Of a stretch of 64,000 nucleotides of DNA, positions 9,417-17,381 are shown one piece after another (position 1 is the first letter of the stretch; each line of letters starts with the position of its first letter). Source of the DNA: Pedobacter frigiditerrae (GTDB lineage Bacteria; Bacteroidota; Bacteroidia; Sphingobacteriales; Sphingobacteriaceae); contig NZ_JAVTSS010000001.1 of the NCBI RefSeq assembly GCF_032678705.1, positions 1,922,001 through 1,986,000 of the forward strand, given 5' to 3'. Below the pieces are notes generated by a model, which was not told the DNA's origin, made no database searches, and saw nothing but the letters and a program-made list of their open reading frames with translations. The position numbers and the translations under genes are program-made.

Positions 9417-10082
9417 TTATTGAACTTGTGAACCATCAAACAGGCGTACCAATCTGTGGGTACGGTGTGCCATACTTTCATCGTGGGTAACCATTACAAT
9501 GGTAGTACCTTCGTTTTTGTTTAAGTTGATCAAGATATCCATGATCTCATTACCCATGGCACTATCTAAATTTCCTGTAGGCTCATCAGCTAAAATAATC
9601 TGCGGATTGCCCACTATCGCCCTTGCAATGGCAACACGCTGGCGCTGACCACCAGACAACTGCGTAGGAAAATGTTTTAAACGATTACTTAAACCTACTT
9701 TCTCCAGTGCAGCCGTGGCCAACATTTTGCGTTCTTTTGCTGATGAGTTGCGGTACAACAATGGCAATTCTACATTATCCAAAACTCTTAGGTCGTTAAT
9801 CAAGTGATAGCTTTGAAAGATAAAGCCCAGTTTTTGGTTCCTGAACTTGGCCAATTGCTGATCAGAAAACCGACTAATGTCTTGATCATCTATTTTAATG
9901 TTTCCTTTAGATGGCTCATCTAATAGTCCAATGATATTAAGCAAGGTACTTTTACCACAACCTGATGGCCCCATGACAGAAAGAAATTCGCCCTTGGCAA
10001 TAGAAAGATTAACCCCGTTAATGGCTAGGGTTTCGACCGTATCGGTCCTGTAAACTTTTTCAATACTTTGTAACTGTATCAT
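9417..10082 (-). CDS. ABC transporter ATPase (MacB/LolD-type)
   Basis: The 221-residue soluble ATPase has Walker A GPSGCGKST, Q-loop in FIFQSYHL, signature LSGGQRQRVAIARA, Walker B IILADEPTGNLDS and the switch histidine in VTHDES. The TGNLDSAMG extension after Walker B is typical of the MacB/LolD/FtsE group. It energises the two permeases encoded immediately downstream. Confidence 0.96.
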   Translation of the reverse strand: MIQLQSIEKVYRTDTVETLAINGVNLSIAKGEFLSVMGPSGCGKSTLLNIIGLLDEPSKGNIKIDDQDISRFSDQQLAKFRNQKLGFIFQSYHLINDLRVLDNVELPLLYRNSSAKERKMLATAALEKVGLSNRLKHFPTQLSGGQRQRVAIARAIVGNPQIILADEPTGNLDSAMGNEIMDILINLNKNEGTTIVMVTHDESMAHRTHRLVRLFDGSQVQ

Positions 10083-10108
10083 ATCGTATAATTAATAATT
10101 TTGATTGG

Positions 10109-11572
10109 TTAATAGGTTATTTTTTTGTTTTTTTCGAAGTCGTAAAGCGAAAGGTAGCGGAGCTGATAATAGGCAGCCCAGAAATCGCGTAGTGATGAAA
10201 TATAATCTCTTTTCGCCCTGTCGTTTTCCTGAAAAGCAATGCTGAGATCGGTAATGCTCAGGTTACCTAAAACATATCGTTCACCTGCTATTTTGTATTT
10301 TTCTGCTGCAATTTTCTCTGCCTGATCGGTTAAGCCAATTTGCTCTTTCATCATGTTAAAAAGCGTTACCTGTGTGATGATTTGCTGCTTAAAAGTTTGT
10401 TTATCTTGTTCTACGGAATAGGTGATGAATTGTTCATTTGCTTGTGCGGTTTTAGTTCTCGATTTAGACCTCCCCCAATCCATTATGGGAATAGAAAGTT
10501 GCAACTCTACCGATTGTTGATTTTTTGGCGAACGATAAATATCAAAAGCATTGGTAGCCGCATTTGAAAAACCAAGGTTAGCTCTTAAAGTAGCGGTTAA
10601 ACCATTTTCTCCTTTCGCCTTGGCCACATCTCTTTTGGCTTCGGCCAAACGTCTGATGAAGGCAATGGCATCTGATCTATTCTCAAAAGCTTCTGCCAAT
10701 ACTTTATCTGCCGCCACCGACATCTGCGCTACAATTGCAGGTACATCTAGTTTAATCCTATCATCGCCTTCTATCCCTGCATAACTGCGTAGGTTTAAAG
10801 TAGCAATTTCTACATCTCTTTTAGCAGTCCCCACTGCTTTTTGCGAGTTCAGTACCTCTAACTGCAACTGCAGGATTTCATTCTTAGAGATTTTACCCAA
10901 CTCAAATTTTGTATCAGCTATTGTTAAAATACGCTTGGTATTGGCATTATTGATTTCGGCAATGTCTAAATTCACTTGTGCCAACAAGAGGTCGAAGAAA
11001 TACTCCGTAACTGTGATGGCTATCTTTTCCTGCGTTTCTATAAAAACCTGTTTACTTTCGTTAAACTTTAAAGGTTCTATCTTTTTGTCCCATTTTAAGC
11101 TATTGAACTTTAGCAAAGGCTGTGTATAACCAATACCATAAGGAATACCATTATAGAGCACACTGTTCCTGTCGAAATCATCAAAACGTTGCAATTGTGT
11201 GGTTCCATAAACTGTTCCACCTGTTGCGGCAATGCTCTGACTAAAATTTAAGGTTAACGAAGAGTTATCATAATGAATAGGCTGAAAAAGAATAGTTCCA
11301 TTGGGTTGTTGTACTTGGGTATATGTTTTGGTATAACCTGGCAATACACCTTCCAAAGCCAATTGAGGATGATAGTTAGATTTAAAAGTTCTCCATTCCC
11401 AGTATTTTGTTTCCTTTACCGTAATGGCCTGTTTAGCCGAAATGGAATTAGATTTTGCCATTTCTACTACTTGTGGCAACGTTAACCTCAAGGTATCTAC
11501 CTTGGCCAAAGCAAATGCACCATAAGTGGTCAATAACAAGAGCTTAGTGAATAATATTTTCCTCAACATCAT
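10109..11572 (-). CDS. TolC-like outer membrane efflux protein
   Basis: The 487-residue protein starts with a signal peptide (LFTKLLLLTTYGAFA) and contains two long outer-membrane-efflux-protein repeats rich in coiled coil (about 25-250 and 265-470), as in TolC/OprM. It forms the outer-membrane channel of the tripartite pump. The gene begins one base after the membrane-fusion-protein gene ends and is followed by the ATPase gene after 26 bases. Confidence 0.93.
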   Translation of the reverse strand: MMLRKILFTKLLLLTTYGAFALAKVDTLRLTLPQVVEMAKSNSISAKQAITVKETKYWEWRTFKSNYHPQLALEGVLPGYTKTYTQVQQPNGTILFQPIHYDNSSLTLNFSQSIAATGGTVYGTTQLQRFDDFDRNSVLYNGIPYGIGYTQPLLKFNSLKWDKKIEPLKFNESKQVFIETQEKIAITVTEYFFDLLLAQVNLDIAEINNANTKRILTIADTKFELGKISKNEILQLQLEVLNSQKAVGTAKRDVEIATLNLRSYAGIEGDDRIKLDVPAIVAQMSVAADKVLAEAFENRSDAIAFIRRLAEAKRDVAKAKGENGLTATLRANLGFSNAATNAFDIYRSPKNQQSVELQLSIPIMDWGRSKSRTKTAQANEQFITYSVEQDKQTFKQQIITQVTLFNMMKEQIGLTDQAEKIAAEKYKIAGERYVLGNLSITDLSIAFQENDRAKRDYISSLRDFWAAYYQLRYLSLYDFEKNKKITY

Positions 11573-11573
11573 C

Positions 11574-12821
11574 TTAATTATTTATGGTGATGGTTTGCGT
11601 GTTCTTATACTCGGCCATATCTGAGGTAATCACTTCTTCTCCCAGTTTTAAACCGCTAATAATCTCTATGAAATCGAAATTGCTTAACCCAGTTTTAACC
11701 GTTCTCCGTTCTGCTTTTCCATTTTTCAAAACGAAAACTTCTTGAAGGTTAGAACCATTAAATGCTGGTCCGTTAGCTATTCTTAAGACGCCATTTCTGG
11801 TATCGGTGACTAGAAAAACATCTACCTTTTGGTTTGGCCTTAACTCTTTGCTATCTTTTTGATTCAATTGAATATCAAACGAAACAATGCTATTGCTTAC
11901 GGCCGGAGAAATGTTAACAATACTACCACGCAATTGCGTATCGCCGATGCGAATGATAGCTGTCATGTTGTTGTGAATCTTGTCGAGCAAGTTATCAGAC
12001 ATGCTACCCGCCACCTTAAATCCACTTAAATCAGCTATCCTAACCAAAGCATCACCTTCGTGTACGCTCGAGCCTATGTTTTTATTAACCCAGGTAACCA
12101 CACCAGACCTAGTAGCCGTTACATTTGCTAAATCTAACTTACGCTTTAAGGCATCGAGGTCGTTGCGTTGTATGGCCAGTGCAATCTCCGCTTCCCTGAT
12201 CTCGATCTTCATGGTTTGCTGTTTGCTTTTGATCTCGTTCTCTAATTGTAGTTTCTCTAGTTCCGCTACTTTCAGGTCGAGCTCAGCACGTTCTACATCT
12301 TCCTTTGTGCCACCACCAGCTTTTAACAATCTTTTGGCAGACGAAACCGCATCTTTAAAATTGCTGATGCGCAATTGTTTAATGCTGTTGTTAGATTTGA
12401 TATCAAAAAAGCTCTTTTCAAGGTCTAGTTTCAGTTTACGAATCTCATTCTCCTTTGATTCCATTTGAAATTGGAGTTTTCCGTATTCTGTCTGACTTAA
12501 AGATTTATCAAGTGTAAGAATAGACTGCCCTTTTGTTACTTTTTTGCCTGCGTCTAACAAAACCTCCTTTATAGAGGCACTAATCGGACTTGTTAAAACC
12601 TCTTCAAATTCAGGCAATACCTCGCCTGTGGCATTAATTGTATTTTCAATGATACCGGTTTCAACTTTGGCGGTCGTAATATCAGCAGTGGTTAAGGATG
12701 GTTTAAAATAATACCTGATTAACCAAATGCTGCTGGCTAGTATAACCAGTGAGATAAAAATCAGGAGATAAGTTTTCTTCTTCTTTTTTGCAGTAACTTC
12801 TTCTTCAATGAGCTTGTCCAT
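11574..12821 (-). CDS. Membrane fusion protein (HlyD/MacA-like periplasmic adaptor)
   Basis: The 415-residue protein has a short cytoplasmic lysine-rich tail, one membrane anchor (about 18-36), a biotinyl-lipoyl-like domain split by a long alpha-helical hairpin (about 100-235, rich in E/K/L heptads) and beta-barrel domains at the C-terminus. It links the inner-membrane MacB-like complex with the TolC-like channel. It is the first gene of the seven-gene operon, and a sigma-54 promoter candidate lies 26-40 bases before its start. Confidence 0.93.
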   Translation of the reverse strand: MDKLIEEEVTAKKKKKTYLLIFISLVILASSIWLIRYYFKPSLTTADITTAKVETGIIENTINATGEVLPEFEEVLTSPISASIKEVLLDAGKKVTKGQSILTLDKSLSQTEYGKLQFQMESKENEIRKLKLDLEKSFFDIKSNNSIKQLRISNFKDAVSSAKRLLKAGGGTKEDVERAELDLKVAELEKLQLENEIKSKQQTMKIEIREAEIALAIQRNDLDALKRKLDLANVTATRSGVVTWVNKNIGSSVHEGDALVRIADLSGFKVAGSMSDNLLDKIHNNMTAIIRIGDTQLRGSIVNISPAVSNSIVSFDIQLNQKDSKELRPNQKVDVFLVTDTRNGVLRIANGPAFNGSNLQEVFVLKNGKAERRTVKTGLSNFDFIEIISGLKLGEEVITSDMAEYKNTQTITINN

Positions 12822-12846
12822 TTAAATAATATTTACATCAGCTTTT

Positions 12847-12861
12847 ACAAGAGCGATGCCA
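12847..12861 (-). promoter_or_regulatory. Candidate sigma-54 (-24/-12) promoter of the efflux operon
   Basis: On the minus strand the sequence reads TGGCATCGCTCTTGT, which fits the sigma-54 consensus TGGCACG-N4-TTGC with the GG and the -12 G exactly 10 bases apart. The only notable deviation is GT in place of GC at -12. Transcription would start about 12 bases downstream, near 12836, some 15 bases before the ATG at 12821. The operon encodes a sigma-54 activator, which makes this placement meaningful. Confidence 0.65.
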
Positions 12862-12912
12862 ATATTTAATTATTGAATATCAAGCAGTTACATAAAATGT
12901 AAAACAAAAAAA

Positions 12913-12947
12913 TGCCCGATATCGAACATCTTGTTTTATATCGGGCA
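12913..12947 (-). terminator. Inverted repeat with minus-strand T-run: terminator, or activator site
   Basis: TGCCCGATAT (12913-12922) and ATATCGGGCA (12938-12947) form a perfect 10-bp inverted repeat with a 15-base loop. On the minus strand it is followed by TTTTTTTGTTTT, as expected for a factor-independent terminator downstream of the HopJ-like gene. Its centre lies about 95 bases upstream of the predicted sigma-54 start site, where activators usually bind, so an enhancer role is a second possibility. Confidence 0.6.
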
Positions 12948-13030
12948 AAATTAAATATGAATATTTTTCCGAGCGGAATTAGTTTTTATTTCTTTGGTCT
13001 TTCAGCTTTAGTGTTTAGGCTTTCCCTAAA

Positions 13031-13148
13031 CACTGAGCGCACTGAGTAATGTAGATATTCTTTGGTCTTTCAGCTTTAGTCTTTTAGCTTTCCTCCGGTC
13101 TTTCCTACTCAACAACTCCACGACTTACCAACTCCCCATCTCACCCCC
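13031..13148. repeat. Dispersed pyrimidine-rich spacer repeat, copy 2
   Basis: This stretch repeats the word order of 4203-4325: ACTGAGTAATGTAGATATTC, then CTTTTAGCTTTCCTCCGG, then a C/A/T-rich run ending CCCCATCTCA. It again abuts the 3' end of a minus-strand gene. The part from 12948 to 13030 shows nothing recognisable beyond AT-rich sequence. Confidence 0.6.
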
Positions 13149-13490
13149 TTACCTCACTGCCAAAGCATCCCCTTCAAACAAAATCCCATCCCATCCATTG
13201 GCCATGAACTGCCTGATGTTTTGATGATCTGTTCCCTCTGGACTAGCCAGCACCGCTTGATAATGTTCTGCAAATAAAAGAAGTGTATCAGCCTCGCTTA
13301 GCTCATTCAGTTGAGCAAAAGCAAACACCTTTGCACTGCCTTGATTCTGCGTTGTCTCGTTATAAGCATCACCATTTTTAAATGCAGTAGGTTGATGTTG
13401 GTAATAGTTTTCTATAAATGCAATAACTTGACTAAAGGTTATTGAGTTTGTCTTTAAATCGGCTAGTAAAGTGGTTAATTGAGATCTCAT
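13149..13490 (-). CDS. HopJ type III effector-family protein
   Basis: The 113-residue protein matches the small HopJ family over its full length, including an ITFSQVIAFIENYYQHQPTA segment and a C-terminal QFMANGWDGILFEG. Despite the family name, these proteins occur widely in bacteria without type III secretion, and no secretion genes are seen here. The function is unknown. It is a single-gene unit flanked by the terminator at 12913-12947 and the repeat array. Confidence 0.8.
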   Translation of the reverse strand: MRSQLTTLLADLKTNSITFSQVIAFIENYYQHQPTAFKNGDAYNETTQNQGSAKVFAFAQLNELSEADTLLLFAEHYQAVLASPEGTDHQNIRQFMANGWDGILFEGDALAVR

Positions 13491-13564
13491 TTATGTTTTT
13501 TTTAAAGGCTTAAAATTACAAATACCTAATCATATTATTTTTATAAAACACAGAAATCATCAAA

Positions 13565-13669
13565 CTGGCTCAAGTCTTAAAGCCAGGGGCAATGATTAGG
13601 GTCGACTTGGGCCTGTCATTAAGTTCATGAATTAATCTAAGGCACAAGTCTCCGTCGCTTTACCCATAA
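13565..13669. repeat. 122-bp palindrome-ended repeat, copy A (truncated)
   Basis: It starts CTGGCTCAAGTCTTAAAGCC and runs through GACTTGGGCC, TTCATGAATTAA and CACAAGTCTCCGTCGC to TTTACCC. The right terminal inverted repeat is missing. Copy B follows directly. Confidence 0.85.
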
Positions 13670-13753
13670 CTGGCGCAAGTCTTAAAGCCAAGGGCATTGG
13701 TTGGGACCGACTTGAGCCTAACGTTAAGTTCATGAATTAATCTAAGGCACAAA
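13670..13753. repeat. 122-bp repeat, copy B (truncated)
   Basis: It begins CTGGCGCAAGTCTTAAAGCC and is cut off after TCTAAGGCACAA, where copy C begins. The left end matches the complement of the right end AAGACTTGCGCCAG exactly. Confidence 0.85.
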
Positions 13754-13815
13754 CTGGCTCAAGTCTTAAAGCCAGGGGCATTGATTAAGGCCGACTTGGG
13801 CCTATCCTATCGTTA
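13754..13815. repeat. 122-bp repeat, copy C (left half only)
   Basis: It carries CTGGCTCAAGTC through GACTTGGGCCTATC and then loses similarity. The left 60 bases contain the inner inverted repeat GGCTCAAGTC/GACTTGGGCC. Confidence 0.8.
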
Positions 13816-14008
13816 ACTTTATAACAAAACCACTAAACAAGATCTAGCTTTTCTTGAAAATGAAAGGGCAGTGCTAATGGCGTCTGCAGCCCCGCCAACG
13901 TTCAAATCTTTTTTGTTACTCAACATTAAAATACAAGAACAAAAAAGGATTTCCACTAATGTCGGGTTTAGGGAACAGCGGCCTGTAACAAAGCAAAGTT
14001 CCAAACAA
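13816..14008. other. Gene-free spacer inside the repeat array
   Basis: No convincing gene is present. Open frames on both strands here are short, overlap the repeats and lack family resemblance. A segment reading AAAAAGGATTTCCACTAATG followed by CGGGTTTAGG resembles AAAAAGGATTTCCACTTCAA and CGGGTTTATG near 35430, which suggests a fragment of another dispersed element. Confidence 0.5.
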
Positions 14009-14070
14009 CTGGCGCAAGTCTTAAGGCCAGGGGCATTGATTAAGGCCGACTTGGGCCTAACGTTAAGTTT
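14009..14070. repeat. 122-bp repeat, copy D (left half only)
   Basis: It begins CTGGCGCAAGTCTTAAGGCC and continues to GACTTGGGCCTAACGTTAAG before diverging. It lies close to the 3' end of the small membrane-protein gene. Confidence 0.8.
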
Positions 14071-14171
14071 AAAACTCCCACCTTGGCGCAAGCATAATGC
14101 CTGTGACAAAATATAAAAACCAACTTATTGCAACGAGGTAATCAATTAGCTTTATGTTGTTGTTCATTTTC

Positions 14172-14522
14172 TTATTCCTTTTTGTAGGTATCTCGATAGT
14201 TAAGCACCCGCTTAAGTTGCCCTTGTCTATAGACACTCAATTCCAAGGTATTTTTCTTTTTTACAAGAGAGTCGCCAACTTCTATAATCCCTTCCCATTT
14301 CCGAGGCATTGAATAAACGTATCGACTACCAATTACTGCTTTTTTTATATTATGATCTCGATCATCCTGAAACAAGCTGTCAACTTTTCCTTCAAATTGC
14401 TCTTCTAGATCATTTTTCATTGAACCAGACATATCATTTCTGGTTAAAAACATATAAATCGCAATTGCCATAACTAAGATTACAGGAACAGCATATCCTA
14501 ATTTCTCAATTTTTATTTTCAA
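14172..14522 (-). CDS. Small single-span membrane protein of unknown function
   Basis: The 116-residue protein has a lysine-rich start, one hydrophobic helix (about 9-26, VPVILVMAIAIYMFL) and a charged remainder predicted outside the cytoplasmic membrane, rich in beta-like segments (ELSVYRQGQLKRVLNY). I recognise no family. The frame has ordinary codon use and is not built from the surrounding repeats, so it is probably a real gene. It sits alone between repeat copies D and E. Confidence 0.6.
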   Translation of the reverse strand: MKIKIEKLGYAVPVILVMAIAIYMFLTRNDMSGSMKNDLEEQFEGKVDSLFQDDRDHNIKKAVIGSRYVYSMPRKWEGIIEVGDSLVKKKNTLELSVYRQGQLKRVLNYRDTYKKE

Positions 14523-14610
14523 AGTGTTTGTGTTTTCATTTTGCCTGTTAGATCACTTATCTATAAAACAGAAAACCAAAATACAATAATTAATCTATGA
14601 TAACACATAA

Positions 14611-14727
14611 CTGGCTCAAGTCTTAAAGCCAGGGGCATTGATTAAGGCCGACTTGGGCCTGTCATTAAGTTCATGAATTAATCTAAGGCACAAGTCTCCG
14701 TCGCTTTACCCTAAACACAAGACTTGC
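14611..14727. repeat. 122-bp repeat, copy E
   Basis: This nearly full copy runs from CTGGCTCAAGTCTT to AAGACTTGC, with the last bases of the right inverted repeat missing. Copy F starts six bases later without the usual 40-base linker. Confidence 0.88.
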
Positions 14728-14732
14728 ACAAA

Positions 14733-14854
14733 CTGGCTCAAGTCTTAAAGCCAGAGGCATTGATTAAGGCCGACTTGGGCCTATCGTTAAGTTCATGAAT
14801 TAATCTAAGGCACAAGTCTCCGTCGCTTTACCCTAAACAAAAGACTTGCGCCAG
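14733..14854. repeat. 122-bp repeat, copy F (full length)
   Basis: This complete unit is bounded by CTGGCTCAAGTCTT and AAGACTTGCGCCAG, a 14-bp terminal inverted repeat with one mismatch. It contains four CAAGTC/GACTTG hexamers in alternating orientation. A 40-base linker beginning AAGGGTACATAGACC and ending AAATCCCATAA follows. Confidence 0.92.
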
Positions 14855-14894
14855 AAGGGTACATAGACCTAACAACAATCTACAAATCCCATAA

Positions 14895-15016
14895 CTGGCT
14901 CAAGTCTTAAAGCCAGGGGCATTGGCTAGGGCCGACTTGGGCCTGTCATTAAGTTCATGAATTAATCTAAGGCACAAGTCTCCGTCGCTTTACCCTAAAC
15001 ACAAGACTTTCGCCAG
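14895..15016. repeat. 122-bp repeat, copy G (full length)
   Basis: This complete unit starts 162 bases after copy F. The right end reads AAGACTTTCGCCAG with one change. It is followed by a second copy of the 40-base linker. Confidence 0.92.
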
Positions 15017-15056
15017 AAGGGTACATATACCTAACAACAATCTACAAATCCCATAA

Positions 15057-15178
15057 CTTGCGCAAGTCTTAAAGCCAGGGGCATTGATTGAGGCCGACTT
15101 AGGCCTATCGTTAAGTTCATGAATTAATCTAAGGCACAAGTCTCCGTCGCTTTACCCTAAACACAAGACTTGCGCCAG
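15057..15178. repeat. 122-bp repeat, copy H (full length)
   Basis: This complete unit starts 162 bases after copy G. The left end reads CTTGCGCAAGTCTT, a variant, and the right end is AAGACTTGCGCCAG. Confidence 0.92.
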
Positions 15179-15216
15179 AAGGGCATAAGCCTAACGACAA
15201 TCTACAAATCCCATAA

Positions 15217-15338
15217 CTGGCTTAAGTCTTAAAGCCAGGGGCATTGATTAAGGCCGACTTGGGCCTATCGTTAAGTTTATGAATTAATCTAAGGCACAAG
15301 TCTCCATCGCTTTACCCTAAACACAAGACTTGCGCCAG
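15217..15338. repeat. 122-bp repeat, copy I (full length)
   Basis: This is the last complete unit, starting 160 bases after copy H, with ends CTGGCTTAAGTCTT and AAGACTTGCGCCAG. After it the array stops and a pyrimidine-rich spacer begins. Confidence 0.92.
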
Positions 15339-15385
15339 GAGGGGAATTACATTCCATCTTCCATTTTACCCCACTTTCGAACCAC

Positions 15386-15419
15386 CCCTATTCCCTATTC
15401 CCTATTCCCTATTCCCTAT
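15386..15419. repeat. Heptanucleotide tandem repeat CCCTATT
   Basis: Four perfect copies and one partial copy of CCCTATT occur head to tail. The surrounding spacer (15340-15435) is C/T-rich, and the tract lies between the repeat array and the terminator of the SusD gene. Confidence 0.85.
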
Positions 15420-15441
15420 CCCCCTCACTTCTCCCCAACAA

Positions 15442-15474
15442 AAAAGCGCCACCCTAAAAAGGAATGACGCTTTT
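15442..15474 (-). terminator. Factor-independent terminator after the susCD operon
   Basis: On the minus strand AAAAGCGTCATTCC and its partner GGGTGGCGCTTTT form a stem with a T-rich loop, followed by TTTTTTGTT. It lies 19 bases after the SusD stop codon. Confidence 0.75.
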
Positions 15475-15492
15475 GCAATTTTAATATTTCTC

Positions 15493-17364
15493 TTAGTATC
15501 CGTTATTTCCGAATTCTGCTGCATTGGTAATCGCATCCAGAAAGTATTGTGGAATTGGACGTTGTGTATGTTTTGCTGGATCAAAGTTAGCTGCAATAGC
15601 TGGATTGGTTTGTTGGAAATAAGTTTTGCTTAAATTTCCAGTTCTTTTTAAATCAATCCAACGAGTATGCTCTCCTGCTAATTCACGACCACGTTCTTTT
15701 AAGATATAAGCTACGTTCATCTCTGCAGGAGTTGCCAACATTTCACTTTCGCGAGAAGTAAGGGCAGCACGCTTACGAATTACATTAACATAAGTCGACG
15801 CTTTTAACGCATCGTTGTTAGCTAACAAAGCAGCTTCTGCAGCAATTAAATAAACTTCACCCAAACGGATAATTGGAATATCACCTAACCAATTCTGGTT
15901 AGATTGCGCATACATTTTTCCAGAGAATTTCTTGAACGCTGGGAAGATGTTGATCAAACTTGGCTCATTAGGAAAAGATGCTGGCAACTTGTAATTATTG
16001 GTTGCTGGATCAAATAAATCACTTGGATCGGCAACTAAACAAGGCATTGCTTTTTTAGTTGCAGTAGGTATAGTCCAGTTTGGTGTAAACACCGATAAAC
16101 CCACATCATTGGTCATGTTTTTCTCTTCCTCAAAAGTACCGCCTGCTGCTAAGAAATAATCTGGACCAGTATAAGCCTGTCTGGTACTCAAAATGGTTTT
16201 ACCCACAATAGAAGCATCCTTTTGATAAGTAGTAGCTAAAGCTGCCGTAATTACTTTATCAGCACTAGCATAGAACTTATAGGTAAAGGTATTCGCAAAC
16301 CTGGTATCTGGTGTGGTTTCCCTCGGATCGAAAATGCTAGTCAACAAATATTTGGTTGGTTTGTATTGTTTAGCATTCGACCTGCCATAAAGCACAGTGG
16401 TTTCAATTGTTCCCCAATCTGCTCCTCTACCACCTAAATCTGGCAAGTAATACTGACGAGTACGACCTCTGTTAAAACCTTCAGGATTTAATCCAGTTAC
16501 ATCAATAGCCTGTAAGAACAAAAACTCAGTGTTGCTTTTGTTGTTCTTTAAATCAAATGCTTTTGCAAAACCTGAACGTGTAGCATCACTAGTGTAAAGT
16601 GCGCAATTGTATTTTGCTTGGTTATTGATCAACTCTTCGGCCGCTGCCAAAGCCAAAGCACCATATTGTGCAGCTTCTCCTAAACGCGTACGTTGAAGAT
16701 ATACCTTCGCTAACAATGCATAAGCCGCCTTTTTAGCAATACGACCTCTTAATGCACCTTGAGTTAATGGCAATTTCTCGGTCGCGAATTTCAAATCTGA
16801 AATAATCACATCGTAAATTTCCTTCTCTGTGCTTCTTTTCGGAGCAATGTTATTACCTTCTGTAGCGGCAGATTTAGTAGTTAAATAAACCGGACCAAAT
16901 TGCTCTACCAAGTTAAAATAAGCCCAAGCTCTCCAAAAATAAGCTTCAGCTACCTTGGTGTCAATCTCTGTCTGGCTGCTATAACCTTTCACTTTTGTGC
17001 TAAACTCTATCGCCGTGTTGGCTAAACCAATGGCCGAATAACAGCCTCCCCAAATGGTTTTTAAGGTACCCAAGCCCGTAGTTAAAGTATTGTCGTAGGT
17101 GGTGATACCAATATCAGAACCTGCATAATTAATCCAAAGGTCTGTACCCATTTCAGATGGACCGATAAAATCTACCTTACCATAGAAAAAATAATTGTCT
17201 ACGTAAATGGTATTGATCAAACCTTCGAAACCAGATTTATTACCATAAGCAGTTTCTAAGGTAGTTGCCCCTGGATTTACTTCATCTAAAAATTTTTTAC
17301 ATGAAGTGGTGCTAAGCGAAAGTACTACAACTAAGCCCAGCGAATATTTATATAATCTTTTCAT
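15493..17364 (-). CDS. SusD/RagB-family outer-membrane glycan-binding lipoprotein
   Basis: The 623-residue protein has a lipoprotein signal peptide ending STTSCKKFLDE, so the mature N-terminus is the lipidated Cys near residue 22. It shows the SusD pattern of TPR-like helices in the N-terminal half (KVAEAYFWRAWAYFNLVEQFG) and the family C-terminus (WIDLKRTGNL, then RPIPQYFLDAI). It caps the SusC transporter encoded 17 bases upstream and binds the polysaccharide or oligosaccharide at the cell surface. Its length is at the upper end for the family. It is the last gene of the locus, followed by a terminator. Confidence 0.95.
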   Translation of the reverse strand: MKRLYKYSLGLVVVLSLSTTSCKKFLDEVNPGATTLETAYGNKSGFEGLINTIYVDNYFFYGKVDFIGPSEMGTDLWINYAGSDIGITTYDNTLTTGLGTLKTIWGGCYSAIGLANTAIEFSTKVKGYSSQTEIDTKVAEAYFWRAWAYFNLVEQFGPVYLTTKSAATEGNNIAPKRSTEKEIYDVIISDLKFATEKLPLTQGALRGRIAKKAAYALLAKVYLQRTRLGEAAQYGALALAAAEELINNQAKYNCALYTSDATRSGFAKAFDLKNNKSNTEFLFLQAIDVTGLNPEGFNRGRTRQYYLPDLGGRGADWGTIETTVLYGRSNAKQYKPTKYLLTSIFDPRETTPDTRFANTFTYKFYASADKVITAALATTYQKDASIVGKTILSTRQAYTGPDYFLAAGGTFEEEKNMTNDVGLSVFTPNWTIPTATKKAMPCLVADPSDLFDPATNNYKLPASFPNEPSLINIFPAFKKFSGKMYAQSNQNWLGDIPIIRLGEVYLIAAEAALLANNDALKASTYVNVIRKRAALTSRESEMLATPAEMNVAYILKERGRELAGEHTRWIDLKRTGNLSKTYFQQTNPAIAANFDPAKHTQRPIPQYFLDAITNAAEFGNNGY

Positions 17365-17381
17365 TTTCTTTTCTTAAAATA

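Noticed and set aside
13819..14116. Overlapping open frames of 96 and 81 codons on opposite strands in the repeat array
   Set aside because: Both consist partly of repeat sequence, lack family resemblance and have no plausible gene context.
13565..15338. CRISPR array or integron attC cassette array
   Set aside because: Repeats are 122 bp with near-identical linkers instead of short repeats with unique spacers, and no cas gene is present. GCCTAAC and GTTAAGT words resembling attC cores are adjacent in only some copies, and no integrase is seen.
15402..15596. 64-codon minus-strand frame over the end of susD
   Set aside because: It is a shadow of the susD 3' end and its terminator.
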